Source of the DNA: Saposhnikovia divaricata
Lineage: Eukaryota; Streptophyta; Magnoliopsida; Apiales; Apiaceae
Reading direction: 5' to 3'
Length of the DNA: 64,000 nt
Assembly (NCBI GenBank): GCA_036435485.1
Contig: CM071601.1
Coordinates: 184,300,939-184,364,938, forward strand
Within the stretch, counting starts at the first letter, position 1, and each line of letters starts with the position of its first letter. The notes under the pieces are model-generated. The model saw nothing but the letters and a program-made list of their open reading frames with translations, had not been told where the DNA came from and did not search any database. Below are positions 12,031 through 24,985 of this stretch, in pieces. The translations under genes were made by a program, and so were the position numbers.

Positions 12031-12619
12031 CTTTTTTATATCAGTTAATTATACTAATATTATGAAAATTTATTCATAAATCCAATTAAAAAAATTCATC
12101 ATATTTATAAAAAAAAATGATGTGTTAACATAATAAAAGAACATTTTCATGCAGGAATCCTATATAAATACAGAAGTATCTATAATATAAAGAGAAAATA
12201 AGATATGTTTTCATTTTCTAAAACTCCATAAATTTTAGAAAGTAAAGAGAAAGTATAAATTGAAATTCACTCAATGTTTTAGGTTTTGATTTTAAGGAAA
12301 AAAGTTGATGTGTAAGATAAGTATCTTCAATAATATGTAATAAAGTTGAAATTTCGATCTTAAACGAGATCGACTCGAAACATGTTTAACGGGAAGACGG
12401 CTCACTATAAAAAATTGTAATAAGCTATTAAATTATCATATTGATGTTATAAATTTCATTTATTTTTAGGATTTAATTTTTATGGATAAGCATTATCATA
12501 CAAGTGATATATGCAAAAGTTAGATTTTTGGTTTTTATTATGGATTTAATTTTTATGGATAAGCATTAATCTATTTTCTTAATTATTATGGAGAGATAAC
12601 TTTTCCGAGTATGCCAATT
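12031..12619. other. AT-rich intergenic DNA
   Basis: No gene seen. A short direct repeat, ATGGATTTAATTTTTATGGA, occurs at about 12466 and 12540. Confidence 0.5.
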
Positions 12620-12783
12620 TTGTGATGACAATGAAAGCAAAAGATGAGGATTATGATGATATGTACATACGATTTAAAAATAAAAATAAAAAAGGACACA
12701 TATCATATACCTGGATTTTATTATAGGTTTTGAGAGCCAATTTGGATATGACAGCCATAGGAAAGCCGGGATCATAGAGTACA
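12620..12783 (-). pseudogene. Duplicated exon/intron fragment of the cystatin-like pseudogene
   Basis: This segment is a near-identical copy of 9067-9225, starting TTTGTGATGACAATGAAAGC and ending ATCATAGAGTACA. It carries the end of exon 1, the splice donor and the start of the intron. Both flanks differ from the original, so only about 160 bp were copied. It cannot encode a product. Confidence 0.85.
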
Positions 12784-13782
12784 TATACTCATCGCTATGA
12801 TTTAACGTGGATAACAACTTTGTCTACCTTCTCTACTTTACCAACTGAACGTGCGATGACGGATAAGAATTAGAAATAAAAATAAAAATTCCACGTTATT
12901 TAACAAACACATTTACTTTATGTGCAAAAATAAGAATGTAAACCAACACCGAAAGAAAAGAAAATCTTGCACCAACTTATTGGTAACAAAATCAAACGCA
13001 CAGTGAAAACCCCATCAGACCAATTTTATACATCGACTCCTCTGATTATACCCGCGTTCTAAAATTCTCCGCTGGCCGTTAAACTGGTTTAAGAATTAAA
13101 CGGAAAAACACATACGATTTTGTGAAAACCGAATAATCAAGCTTTTCTTTGTTTTCAACTTGGCAGGAAAAAAAACGATTTTGTGAAAATCAAATTATCA
13201 AGCTTTCCTCATAATAACACTAATTAATATATCTAAAAATAATAATTTGATCGCACCATACTATACGGCACCAAAATCGCAACAAAGCTGCAAGTCTACG
13301 AAGTTTCAGGTTCAATAGTGAAGCACAAAAACTTAAAAAACAAAAACAAGAAATTAATCACACAACTCCATATCTGTTAAAAGATTTTAAGATGAAAAGC
13401 AATAAAGTTTGAACATTAAGTTGATTGCAAAATCGAATACGATTGTACCTACATTATACGACTGGAAGCTATATTTTGTACTATATTAATAGAAATAGAA
13501 TCCTCCAACAAGAAATCAATACTCCCTCAATTTCAAAATAAGTTTCCTATTTCCTTCTAACACGTTTGCCAACATACATTTTTAATTGTTAATATCTTGA
13601 ATTTCGTATTATTATTAAATATAAAAACTTCACTGTATTAAAGTACTCATAAATACGAATCCAACAAGATCACTCATGACTATATTTTGTCTTATAGATT
13701 AGACGTAAATTAATAATTTGTCTAGTGTCATGAACAATCCCGACATCTGGAATGAGAAACTTATATTGAAACGGAGGAGTAT
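12784..13782. other. Intergenic, no gene seen
   Basis: AT-rich. It contains an imperfect tandem repeat with ACGATTTTGTGAAAA at about 13110 and 13174, each followed by ATCAAGCTTT. I see nothing else. Confidence 0.5.
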
Positions 13783-14046
13783 CTAACAAGGTACAATTGT
13801 CTCGAAACAATGAAGCCCATCCAGCTCCGGCGCAAATCTTACACTTGTTCTCCTCCTCCTCTGCATGACTTGTTGATTTTCCGGCATCTTCTTCTTCTCC
13901 GTCAAATCATTAATACCTGACTGCCCCTTATTATCTGGCAACGATGAAGAGCTCCAGGCATCTTTAGTCCAAGAAAAACCAATTTTCTGGCCAAAAGACT
14001 CGGCGAACAGAGCATCAAAAGAACTGAACATCGACATCATCATCAT
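13783..14046 (-). CDS. Small conserved plant protein, paralog A (87 aa)
   Basis: A single-exon ORF of 87 codons. The N-terminus SMFSSFDALFAESFGQK and the C-terminus RFAPELDGLHCFETIVPC are shared with the 89-residue protein at 24716-24985. The middle is variable, hydrophilic and basic (RRRR before the C-terminal motif). There is no signal peptide or membrane segment. A TATA-like element lies about 120 bp upstream, as in the paralog. The bipartite motif resembles small dicot proteins often annotated as elicitor-induced (Avr9/Cf-9 rapidly elicited type). That family name is from memory and uncertain, and no biochemical function is known to me. Conservation of both ends in two copies, with no frame damage, supports a real gene. 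Confidence 0.75.
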   Translation of the reverse strand: MMMMSMFSSFDALFAESFGQKIGFSWTKDAWSSSSLPDNKGQSGINDLTEKKKMPENQQVMQRRRRTSVRFAPELDGLHCFETIVPC

Positions 14047-14163
14047 TATGTTAAAGCTTGTCTGCCTTGGTTTGTGTGCTAGCTTCTTGGATTTTGAATA
14101 TTTGATGATGAAAAGGATGTAGATTGTGTGTAATGGTTGTGGAGATTAAAGAATGGGGGATGG

Positions 14164-14178
14164 GGGTTTATATATATA
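14164..14178 (-). promoter_or_regulatory. TATA-like element of paralog A
   Basis: The minus strand reads TGTATATATATAAACCCC, about 120 bp upstream of the ATG at 14046. The same placement and the same following TATAAACCC are found upstream of the paralog at 24985. Confidence 0.5.
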
Positions 14179-14179
14179 C

Positions 14180-16620
14180 AATTTACAAAGGGAACACAAT
14201 CCTGTTTTGTTTTTAAAACTGATCGATGAATATTGACATGTTTAATAAAGGAAACGTCTGGAGTTACCTTGTGCTTTTCTTTGCGTTGGTTGGAAGGAAG
14301 GTGGGTGGAATCTTTGGCGGTGGTTTTATATGTAAACACAATCCTATCTTGGTTTTTAAAAATTCATGTTTCTTGATATACAGTATATATTAAGCTTATT
14401 AATATCCAAATTTAAATTCTGTTCAAAAAATTATATCCAAATTTAAATTCATATATTTTTTGATTGAAAATAAATTTAAATTTTCTTTTCATGTTTTCGC
14501 GTTTTATTCAGGTTTAAATTGAATTTCGAATTGTGAATTAGATATTGAATTCAAATTGAAAAATTTTCAATTATAAAAGTACATTTAAACTTGAATACAT
14601 ATCCAAATTTAACAATTTAGTCGAGCAAGAGCATCTCCAACCGAACAAATCTCTTAATTAAAATTTTAAATAACTTATCAAAATTAGAACTTATATATAA
14701 TGTCTTAAAATTTCATTACTCAAACGGGGCATGCTCCTTATCTAAAAATTTAGTCAATTCTTCGTATTCTTTCAATATTGCTCATATTTGTTGAAACTCT
14801 ACAGATATGTGGTAAATGTCATGTCCTCTTGAGCCGATTTTCTTCACATAATTTGGCAAAAAAAATTAAAAATAATAATAATAATTTTTTTGAAATATGA
14901 CCGGCTATTATAGCCAATCCTCATCGAAGGAAAACACCCTAAAAATTCAATAAATTTTAACCAATCATTAATTTTTTTACAGTAAAATTTAGTCAACCAA
15001 CTTAGCCATTGGAGATGCTGTACCTAAACAGATTTGAGTATCAAACGAATCAAATTACTTCACCATCCGAGAAAATGTTATTTTCGAAAATATTCTTCAT
15101 TTTCAGAAAATTTGTATCAAAATTCAGTATTGACCAGGAAAAAGTTCTACTTACCCATCAAATAAAAAATTGGGTGTAATATTTCCCCATCATCCACATT
15201 CCATTATTACCCGCAAAGAAATTAAATGAAGCATTACGAAGCCAAACGGCCGGAGGGTGTAAACAGAAACTTGCGTTGACCAGAGAGAAGGAAAAGTGTT
15301 GACCAGGAAAAAGTAGTTAATCTCTTTTTAGTACAAAAGTACTGGCAAATGGCAATTGAACTTGGTAGGTCCATCTAGAAGTAAGAGGCAAGATCGTGTA
15401 GGTTGAACACAGAGTATTCACGAGGTATCCAAATAAGCCTAGAATTATTAGCTACTACTAGAAATGATTTGCTATTTTCTGGTTTTAAAATAAATGCTTG
15501 ATGCTTCACTCTAAATAATTTAATTCTTAATTCGACATATTTAAATAGACCAATTTTGAAATACACATGAAGGATTTTAATAACTTTGTACAGAATCCAA
15601 GTTTTAATAAATATTTTGATATTTAGCATTTTTCTTTAAAATAAGTAAATTTAAACTTGGAAAGTTTAATTAGATTTTTAAGGATTCGAAAGTCGCATAT
15701 AGCTAAATATAGGTGGAATTGCTTCATTATTGAATAGCCTCCACCGGAGACTGCATTCGAACAAACCAAACCGAGTGACCGAGTTTGTACGCGGAAACAG
15801 GAAACAGCATTGACACTTGACAGGATCCATAAGCATTACTCTTTGACCAGCCATGGTCTTACGATGATTGTGTATTTGTGTTGACACGTACCTACTCTGA
15901 GCTGTATTTAATTCTAAATTTAGTTACAATTCTGAAATATAAATATTAAGAAAACAAAACAATACCAACATGGTCGCTAAATTTTTAGATAGATTTATTG
16001 TCTCAAAATTTTTTAAAAAAATGCTTAATATAACTTAAAGTTTCATAAATGGAATAGTAAAAGTTTAATTTTAAGTTATTATCTCTTTACATAAATTTAT
16101 TGTTAATGCTACTTTATAAGTTATTGAATAAAAAATTTAAAGAAAATTTATAAATTGTATAGTACATGGATTTACTTCTATATAATTTTTCATTTTAACT
16201 CAAAAATTCTAAAAATCATATTTTTCAAAGCTGCACAATAATTAACAAGTTCAAAACTCATCGTTCATTTGAAAGTAAACTCACACAAATCTTCAATTCC
16301 TTGCATCCCTCTCTATGCCTTTCAATATTTTACATTTCAAAAATTACTCAAAATAGTAAAATTTTATAATATAAAAATTAAAAAATAATTATACCCACTA
16401 TTTTACTCCATTACACTCACTTTATCTCATTACTTTACTCACTTTTTTATTTTTATCCACTACTTTACACTTTTTTTTAATTTTCGTACCCAATTCATTT
16501 ATAAAGAAACGAGAAGAACGAGCAATACATGATAACCAACAACGACTAACAAAATCAATACAAATACATATGTAATTATTTAATTCAAATATTTGTTAAT
16601 ATTGATATTTGGTTGAAAAT

Positions 16621-16659
<39 letters not shown>

Positions 16660-16954
16660 TTAAAATTCAAAATATCAATAATACCGCATTATAAAAACTT
16701 TTATTTTTTATGGACTTTAAATTTTGAGCAAATAAATTGAAAAATACTCAAAATGTGTGAAACAATTATTTGAATAAAAATTCAATTCACTTAATTTGAA
16801 TATTTAGTTGTGATTTTTGTTTGAAATAAAAATGTATCTTGTAGCTTTAACTTAAATAATCGTAAATTGATATGTACAAACTAGAGGTACCCACTCGTTG
16901 AAAAACAGACTATAATAGTAATGTAGATGATAGTTCATTGTTAAGACGTTGAAA
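14180..16954. other. Long AT-rich intergenic stretch
   Basis: No credible gene. Open frames at 15375-15887 have no family features. It contains TTGACCAGGAAAAAGT twice (about 15133 and 15299) and a (TA)n run at 16623-16656. Confidence 0.55.
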
Positions 16955-17122
16955 TAATTATAAGTTAACGTATTATTGAGACCTTATCAATTCAGTTAGA
17001 GTTTTATTTGATTAAATCGCATTCTTGCGGGCGCGCAGGTTAAAAAATTTTAAACCTTAAACTCAATCAAATAACACTCTAACTGAATTGATAAGGTCTT
17101 AATCATATTTTAACTTACACAT
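16955..17122. repeat. Fold-back (inverted repeat) element
   Basis: The left arm 16980-17013 begins GACCTTATCAATTCAGTTAG and the right arm 17065-17098 is its reverse complement with few mismatches. Weaker pairing extends outward to about 16955 and 17122. The loop is unusually GC-rich for this region (CTTGCGGGCGCGCAGG, about 17024-17039). It looks like a small MITE or hairpin. I could not define a target duplication. Confidence 0.7.
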
Positions 17123-17299
17123 TTCTTATTTAAATACAGAAATATAAGAATTATTAATAAATAATTTCAATTACTTTACTTTTAAATTATATAAACATAT
17201 TTGCAATTTAGTACAAAGATTAGTTTTGAAATCATATTCAAAAAGAATTATTCATTAAGTTTATATTATATTAAAATAAACATATAATAAACCTGAGCC

Positions 17300-17475
17300 A
17301 TTATAACATTGCTCTTGGGGCAATGTAACATTGCGCACATTGCTCTTGGGGCAATGTAACATTGCGCCTGGAGCAAGTAACATTGTCCTAGGAGCAATGT
17401 TACATTGCGCCAGGTTTATTTTTCACCTAGCCCTGTCACAATGTAACATTGTGTCTGGGGAAATGTTACATTGCA
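17300..17475. repeat. Cluster of 13-bp palindromes CAATGTWACATTG
   Basis: The near-palindrome CAATGTAACATTG or CAATGTTACATTG occurs at about 17321, 17352, 17395 and 17439. Partial copies lie at about 17310, 17376 and 17461. Spacers repeat GCTCTTGGGG or GCGCCTGG-like words. The frame at 17331-17561 across this block is repeat-derived and ends in (TA)n, so I do not call it a gene. Confidence 0.75.
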
Positions 17476-17510
17476 CCGGGTGGTTATCCATCCGTGGTTC
17501 TGGACCTACT

Positions 17511-17514
<4 letters not shown>

Positions 17515-17561
<47 letters not shown>
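17515..17561. repeat. (TA)n microsatellite, left of hairpin element
   Basis: About 47 bp of alternating TA directly before the hairpin element. Confidence 0.95.
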
Positions 17562-18059
<498 letters not shown>

Positions 18060-18346
18060 TTAGCCAAAGATAATTTGATGGTAACTTTTTGTACGAGATA
18101 TGTGTATTTAAATGGTTATATGCGTTATGTGAACCGTTGTTTTCATAGTTTATATCAGAGTGATTTATGGTAATTGTAAGTTGATTTGAGGTTGATAGAA
18201 ATATGAATTACTTAGAAGTTGAATGATATTTGAGTTAAAGATTGCTTGCTTGTTTATGGTTGGGTCGGTTGTATTCCGAAAGGATAGACTATATAACAAA
18301 GGAGATGCTGTCGAAATTTCGATAAATATTGATAAATACGATAAAA

Positions 18347-20041
18347 TGAAGGAATTTCTACACATGCGAAAGTAATTATAACATTTATTTGCATAGAATT
18401 CCTAATTAATCATGCATATAGATCGTATTAAAATTCGAGAATACAGAAAAATACCTTAGCAATCTTCCAAAACTTCAAGATCAGACCTTGTTCTTCTCCT
18501 TGCAATCACCCCTCAGTGTGTAGAGTGCTCTAATGGTATCCACCAAGAAATTTGACAAAGAAGAAGAAAGAGAGAAAATAGGCTAACTTTGATTTTCACA
18601 AGAACTCTTTCTTGCAAATTTTGGTGTGTTTGATCTCTTCATCTAGCAAACTATTTATAGGAGAAATCTCAGCTGGGAAATTTTCACCATAATGCTTGTA
18701 ATGATGATTATCCAATTAATTAATCTTTATTGATTAATCAATTAATCATTAAAGCACTTTCAATCATTAAAGCATTTTAATCATTAATCCCATTTAAACT
18801 CTTTAAAATAATTCTCTATATATATTTAATATCTTCAGATTAAATATATAATTATTATATTAAGAACTTTCTTAATATTTTTATAATTAATTAAATGATT
18901 TAATTAATTAATTATTTATTTATTTCTCAAATAAATAATTATTAGCCAAAATAATTTTCCTTCATCTTCAACAATATTTCCTTTTATGGTGTGACCCTTT
19001 AGGTTCATAATTATGCTGGTAGTAGAATTAAATAATAATAAACTATTTATTATCATTTATACGAATTACAATTAATTCGTTAAAAATAATTATCGTTATA
19101 ATTAAATTCATTCTACATCGTGAGTGATACTTTTAAAGGTATATCGCGACTATCCGAATAATATGAATTCATCGCTAGGAATATTGAACCTATTCAGTGA
19201 CTGGTTACCGTACAATAAATTCCTTCTGCCCTAACAATATCCCGATTAAATACAAGACATAGATCTCGTGTCAAGCCTATCTAATTTAATCATATGATTT
19301 CTTATTCCTTATGCATAGTTCATGTTAATGCAAATTAGAAACTACTTTCTAACTTCATTCACTCTGGCCAGAGATTCCTGAACTACCATATTAAGAATAG
19401 CATAGGATATTCACTTCCTTTACTGGAAGGGGTAGATCCTTTATCGATCGTTAACTATCCCCATATATAAATTCCAATGCCCAGAATAGAATTTATTAAT
19501 TGCCCTTGAGACTAAGGACTAAACCAAAGCATTGTTCATTATATATAAGATGACTCTAACGACCTCAAGTCTAAGGATACTTGTACAACCATCACTATAT
19601 AAACAATTACTAACACGTGAGTAAACTCTATTAATTGTTCAAGTGATCGAGTCATGTTCAATGAACTTATTCCCCAATGAGTACCTACATACTAACTATA
19701 GTGTCACCACACAAATGCCTATGAGAACAGACATCCTTCGTAGGAAGCAAGTATAGTATGTACCGATCTTTACGGATTGACTAACTTCCAATTAGTTATC
19801 CTATGATCAGGAACAGTTTAAATTTAGTGTTATCATCTTCTAGATCTCACTATTATAATCTCATTATAATTCTAGAAGCTTTACTCTAAACTATGGAACA
19901 TCTTATTTAATACACTTAAATAGATAAAGCCCGTAATAAAAACAAACAAGTCCTTTATTAATATAAACAAAATCAAATAAGATTATATGAAAGTTCTTCC
20001 TAACTCATCATACATGATTGGATTTAGGACAAAACCTTTCA
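18347..20041 (-). mobile_element. Solo LTR, probably Ty1-copia
   Basis: A 1695-bp sequence with TG...CA ends on the plus strand (TGAAGGAATTTC at the left, GACAAAACCTTTCA at the right). It is flanked by a 5-bp duplication, TAAAA (18342-18346 and 20042-20046). The TATA-like CCTATAAATAG on the minus strand (about 18648-18660) shows minus orientation, so the LTR starts TGAAAGGTTTTGTCC and ends near 18347. No internal region. It resembles long, AT-rich copia LTRs, but I cannot assign a lineage. Confidence 0.8.
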
Positions 20042-20379
20042 TAAAAGTATTCTAATAAGAATAACATGGTATATGTGTTATGTTACAAAGCGTTATAGGA
20101 TTCGTTTGGGTAGAATAAAATTAGACAATTAAGGTTATAATTGTACTGAAGTAGTACTCTACCTTTTTATAGGTACCGGTAAGAGACCGGTTAAGAGCCA
20201 GTACGAGAGGAAATGGAATTTTGAGAAAGAATATATTTATCGAAGTTGACAAGCGTATTGGTATGAGACTGACGAAACATAGAAGAAGAATGGATGTATA
20301 GTCAATTAGAGACTAACGTAAAATGAGTAATGAATCGATGTGTTGAAATCGGAACTTCGTGTATTGAGGCATGTGTTAC

Positions 20380-20983
20380 TGTTGGGTTTCAACCCAATGT
20401 GATTGTTATGGGCTTGGGTGATCCAAGATATATACTGGTAAGATAATAATTGTATGTGTAGACAATTATTATATATATACAATTATTATATATGGTATGT
20501 CTTGATCACTAAGTTGGGTAATTAGGTGCCAATAATTGAAAGACTTGTATAAAAAGTATGGTAAGACTTGTAAAACAAGTATAGTAAGTCTTGGTGACTA
20601 AATTTTGGATGGCTATATATACATAGTCATATTGTATCGTTTGAAAGGTGAATACATAAGAGATGTAGTCTTAGGTATTGTTTGGGTGATGTTTGAGCAT
20701 TGTTGGCTCAAGTATCGAGTTTGGGACACCGTTAAGGTGTTATTGTTTTGATGTATTATTGATAATTGTTTGGAATAATAATACGAGTTGGGGCGTGGGT
20801 GTTTTCACGTCAAATATTGTGTGTATTTTTGTTTTGCTTTTACTTATTGTTGATAGAAGTAGAAGTAATACTTGAATATCGTGTGACTGCACTTTGGTGG
20901 ATCTTGTCAACTAATCGATTGGTTGTATGTGCTCTGTATTGGTGTTTGTGAATCTCGGATTGTGTAAGTCCCCTAACCTAACA
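20380..20983 (+). repeat. Left LTR of TRIM-like element
   Basis: 604 bp, matching 21525-22087 along its length. It contains extra ATATATATACAATTATT-type sequence and an extra AAGACTTGTAAAACAAGTAT. Confidence 0.9.
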
Positions 20984-21524
20984 AGTGGTATCAAAGCCAA
21001 GGTTCGGGTTCGTGATGAATGAGGTTGTGGGAAAGTTCGAGGTTCAATTGGTATGGCAGAGCATGATGAAGGATTTGTTGACAAGGAGATTGCTGCTAAA
21101 GCGGGTAGAGACAAAGTTACGTGCGGTTTGACGGTTGACTTGCCCCGTGGATCAATCATGTGTTCGAACTCGAGATGGAAGAGGTCATCGTAATTATTTC
21201 AATGGTTTGATCAACCAGGTGAACTATTTGGGTGATACTACGGATTTTCTTCAAGAGACCGAAGGATTGTGAAAGCAAGGATCGAGTGACTCAACATGTG
21301 GAAGAGCACTCGTGGTGGTTGATGCACGTGATTTTGTATATGGATACATCGTTATGGTAAAGAACAGTGGTTTAGAGGGTCACTATACGGGTTTTAGCGA
21401 CACTCAAAGATTGAAAGAGCAAGATGAGGAGATTCTTGTTCGAGGGGAGGCATTGGCAAATGGACGTCGATGGTTTGATGGGTATTGTTCAATCCGATAT
21501 GGGTATTGGGTTGAAGGGGAGGAT

Positions 21525-22087
21525 TGTTGGGTTTCAACCCAATGTGATTGTTATGGGCTTGGGTGATCCAAGATATATACTGGTAATATAATAATTGTAT
21601 GTGTAGACAATTATTATATATGGTATGTCTTGATCACTAAGTTGGGTAATTAGGTGCCAAGAATTGGAAAACTTGTATAATAAGTATGGTAAGTCTTGGT
21701 GACTAAGTTTTGGATGGTTATATATACATAGTCATATTGTATCGTTTGAAAGGTGAATACTTAAGATATGTAGTCTTGGGTATTGTTTGGGTGATGCTTG
21801 AGCATTGTTGGCTCAAGTATCGATTTTGGGACACCGTTAAGGTGTTATTGTTTTGATGTATTATGATAATTGTTTGGATTAATAATTCGAGTTGGGGCGT
21901 GGGTGTTTCCACGTCAAATATTGTGTGTATTCTTGTTTTGCTTTTAATTATTGTTCATAGAAGTAGAAGTAATACTTGAATAGCGTGTGACCGCGCTTTG
22001 ATGGATCTTTTCAACTAATCGATTGGTTGTATGTGCTATGTATTGGTGTTTGTGAATCTCGGATTGTGTAAGTCCCCTAACCTAACA
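21525..22087 (+). repeat. Right LTR of TRIM-like element
   Basis: 563 bp, preceded directly by the polypurine tract and followed by the GTTAC target duplication. Confidence 0.9.
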
Positions 22088-23190
22088 GTTACTATCCCTC
22101 ACTTATTATTCAAGTGATATAAATCTGTTTCTGTTATTTATAAAATATTTCTGTCAAATTATTTTGCATATGTAACTCCTCCCACTTTGTATATTGTTAA
22201 TCATGGGATACCCCGTACTGTTATCTTACCATGTTCTTGCCTTGACGTAATATCTTTGTTAAACCCCTTTGAATCGATTTCGATTCCTATTCCATTTATA
22301 ACCTATTGATTATATCTTTTGATACATATCTTGAATTCAGTTAAACTAGTCTCCCAGATATTCCTTTGAATTGATTTTGGAAACTATAATGGAATATGAA
22401 ACGTGTTGATAATTCCTTAACTGATGATAAAACTTCTTAATCTTAGGATTATTACTTGTAGACCGTGACGCCGGTCTAGTTAATTATAATGGCTGTATGC
22501 CATGGTCAATGTCAATAAGTGCCAAGGATCCAATAAAAGTAAAGGTGGAGTCACATGAGAGTGTGATCCAGAGCTAATGCGTGGGCCAATCACCTGGCTT
22601 AGCTCGTAGCGTTGAGTTTAAAATCCCAAGTCCTGTTAATTTATTGAAATTGTTACTTATCATGATTTCTAATTCCAGTCAGTTTATCTCTTGCCTATCA
22701 TGTTGTTGTTGACTCTCTTTTGCAAATTTTATTCATATGTTTTGATGATAGGACTGTTAAAGGAAAAGAATGTTTATGATAAAAGGTTATATTCTATGGT
22801 GAAAATGGATTTACTATTTTGAGAAATGTTTACCAACGATTCTGTTTATTAATGAATTAGTAAGAAATCGTTGTTTTACCATACTGTGCATTTGCTGAGC
22901 GTTTTTTTGGCTCATTCTTATTTTAGTTTACCTAACCTTACAGTTAAAAATAAGGATGGATCATACGTTTTGCGAACCGCGAGTCATTTTATGTAGGATA
23001 GATTTCGGAGTTAGTATGGACAGAGACAGTTTTGGACCGAGTTAAAGATGTTGTATTAGTCCATATTTAGATTCTTGTTTCAAATCGATCATTGCTAAGG
23101 AATCCTTTGTGTAATTAAGCATTTTAAATTATAGTTTTTTGTAGTTTTTTTTGTGACACCAAATCCTGATCCTAGATTTGGGATGTTACA

Positions 23191-24715
23191 AGTTGATATC
23201 AGTCGCTTGAATATGAAAATTTTGACATTTAAATCACCTCTCATTTCATCTCTATCACCTCTCAATTCATTCCTCCGGATCAAACACATTAACAAACATT
23301 GATATTAAACAGGAAAGAATCGCGTACAGAATTGTTTAACAAAGCAAATGGTCGAAGAAAATTGTAACAAAACAAGTCCTCTAGCTAAGTTAAATAAGGG
23401 TGATGATATGCACATCCTTCTTATATGTTACACTAAAATAATTTTACGATTCACATTTGAGAACTAATTCATGTATATGTCTAATTTTTCCCCATCAACA
23501 TCGCCTCACATTTTTGTAAATATTTTACATAATAAAATGTGTTTTAATTTTAAATTAGTTTTAAGTATAAAAATTCTTTCTTGTAAAAAATTTTAGTTAA
23601 TGTGCTTCATACAATATAAAAACTAATTAAGAGATAAGTATAATTTTTTATATTTAAAATATTTATTATTACCAAATTTTAAATAATAAGACATTTTTTA
23701 ATAATAAATTTCTTATTACTTTTTATTCTTTCTTATTTTTATATGTTTATTACTCATTCAATCAACCTTTAAATTTAATATCATTATTTAACTGTATATA
23801 TGTTTATTAAAATATTAAATTAAGTTTATTAAATACAAAAATTGTTTTAAGAAATCAATTTTAGCGAGATTGTATATTTTAAAACTTGTAATATAACTAT
23901 GAAATAATTACAATCTTATGTAACTAAATTATTATTATTAAAAAAAGACATAAATCATTTTCATCTATTTTAAAGGTTCACATATGTAATTTCATTTTAC
24001 ATTATAAATAAATTTATGCTAACAATAAACTATAATTATAAAATAATTATACTATCTGTATACTTATAGAATAAATAATTAGTTTTTTTGATTAGTTAAG
24101 GATGTACATAAATCACAACCACCCTTAAATAATGATGTGTGAAGATTGAAAGAATATATTTATACCTACTCTTGTCTTATTGTTCTCCGCTTAGTTAAAC
24201 ACAACTATAAGAGTTTAAACACAAGTAAGAATTTAGTTTCAAACATACAAATTTCTGGATTTTTTCGTAAATTATAATTTTCTACTGTTTATACAAATTT
24301 AGTACTCCCTCAATTTTAATGTACAGTAGTATCTTTTAGCTTTTGTCAATTAAATTGATTAAATTATAACAAAAAACTACACTAATTATGAAAATATTTT
24401 TTAAAAAAAATGTCCCATTTGAATCATAATTTACCAAAAAAAGCCGAATTTAATTGCAAGTTTAAGAAAAATCACATTAAACACATCATAGTATTACCAA
24501 AGCAAATATAGGGTTTTAAATTTTTGCAAATATTAAAAACATTATTTAAGAAAAAGGTATTTTAGAAAAATTGGTCAATTGAGCAAAACAACAGTAAGTC
24601 TGCAACTGATTTCTGATTTTATGTCAGCTATGATTGTAAAATGAACAGCACAAATATAAATTTACATCTTTTTTCTTGTTTTCTACTTTGGGTCGTTGGC
24701 TAAACGAGTAACAAA
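23191..24715. other. AT-rich intergenic DNA
   Basis: The first 100 bp is leader-like sequence after the gypsy LTR. The rest is very AT-rich without a credible ORF or clear repeat. Confidence 0.5.
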
Positions 24716-24985
24716 TCAATAAGGAATTATTGACTCGAAACGGTGGACTCCATCCAGCTCCGGCGCAAATCTAGCCTTTCTCTGTCTATGTTCTTGATTT
24801 TCCGGCAAAGCCTTTCCTTTCGATATTGAGCTACCCTTATTACTAGCTGAAGTCTCTTCCTTCATTTGCTTCTCCGACGAAGCAACTCTTTCTTTGGTGA
24901 TCAAAGGCCAAGAAACTCCAACTTTTTGACCAAAAGATTCAGCCATAAGCGCATCAAAAGAACTAAACATAGACATCATCGACAT
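24716..24985 (-). CDS. Small conserved plant protein, paralog B (89 aa)
   Basis: A single-exon ORF paralogous to 13783-14046. It shares an N-terminal MSMFSSFDAL.AESFGQK.G.SW block and a C-terminal RFAPELDG.H.FE.I.P block. The central 35 residues are Ser/Lys/Glu-rich and not conserved between the two. There is no targeting signal or membrane segment. The ATG at 24985 was chosen because the homology starts there, although SMMSMF offers inner methionines. A TATA-like box lies about 120 bp upstream at the same spacing as in the paralog, so the duplication included the core promoter. Overlapping frames at 24963-25227 lie in the 5'UTR and promoter and are shadows. Function unknown; small elicitor-responsive proteins with similar motifs are the nearest thing I recall. 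Confidence 0.75.
   Translation of the reverse strand: MSMMSMFSSFDALMAESFGQKVGVSWPLITKERVASSEKQMKEETSASNKGSSISKGKALPENQEHRQRKARFAPELDGVHRFESIIPY

Larger units (their letters stand above)
20380..22087 (+). mobile_element. Compact non-autonomous LTR retrotransposon (TRIM-like), 1708 bp
   Basis: Two LTRs (20380-20983 and 21525-22087) begin TGTTGGGTTTCAACCC and end CCCCTAACCTAACA. The target duplication is GTTAC (20375-20379 and 22088-22092). The primer site TGGTATCAAAGC (20986-20997) is close to the initiator-Met type. A polypurine tract, GAAGGGGAGGAT, precedes the right LTR (21513-21524). The 541-bp interior has no pol. It begins with what looks like a shortened copia gag start (GKFEVQLVWQSMMKDLL) that stops after about 40 codons. 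The element therefore depends on another copia element for replication. The left LTR is longer because of two short internal duplications near 20465 and 20570. Confidence 0.88.

Noticed and set aside
14079..14339. 86-codon frame upstream of paralog A
   Set aside because: It spans the promoter and 5'UTR of the real gene, including its TATA-like box.
17331..17561. 76-codon frame
   Set aside because: Made of the CAATGTWACATTG repeats and ending in TA repeat (poly Ile-Tyr).
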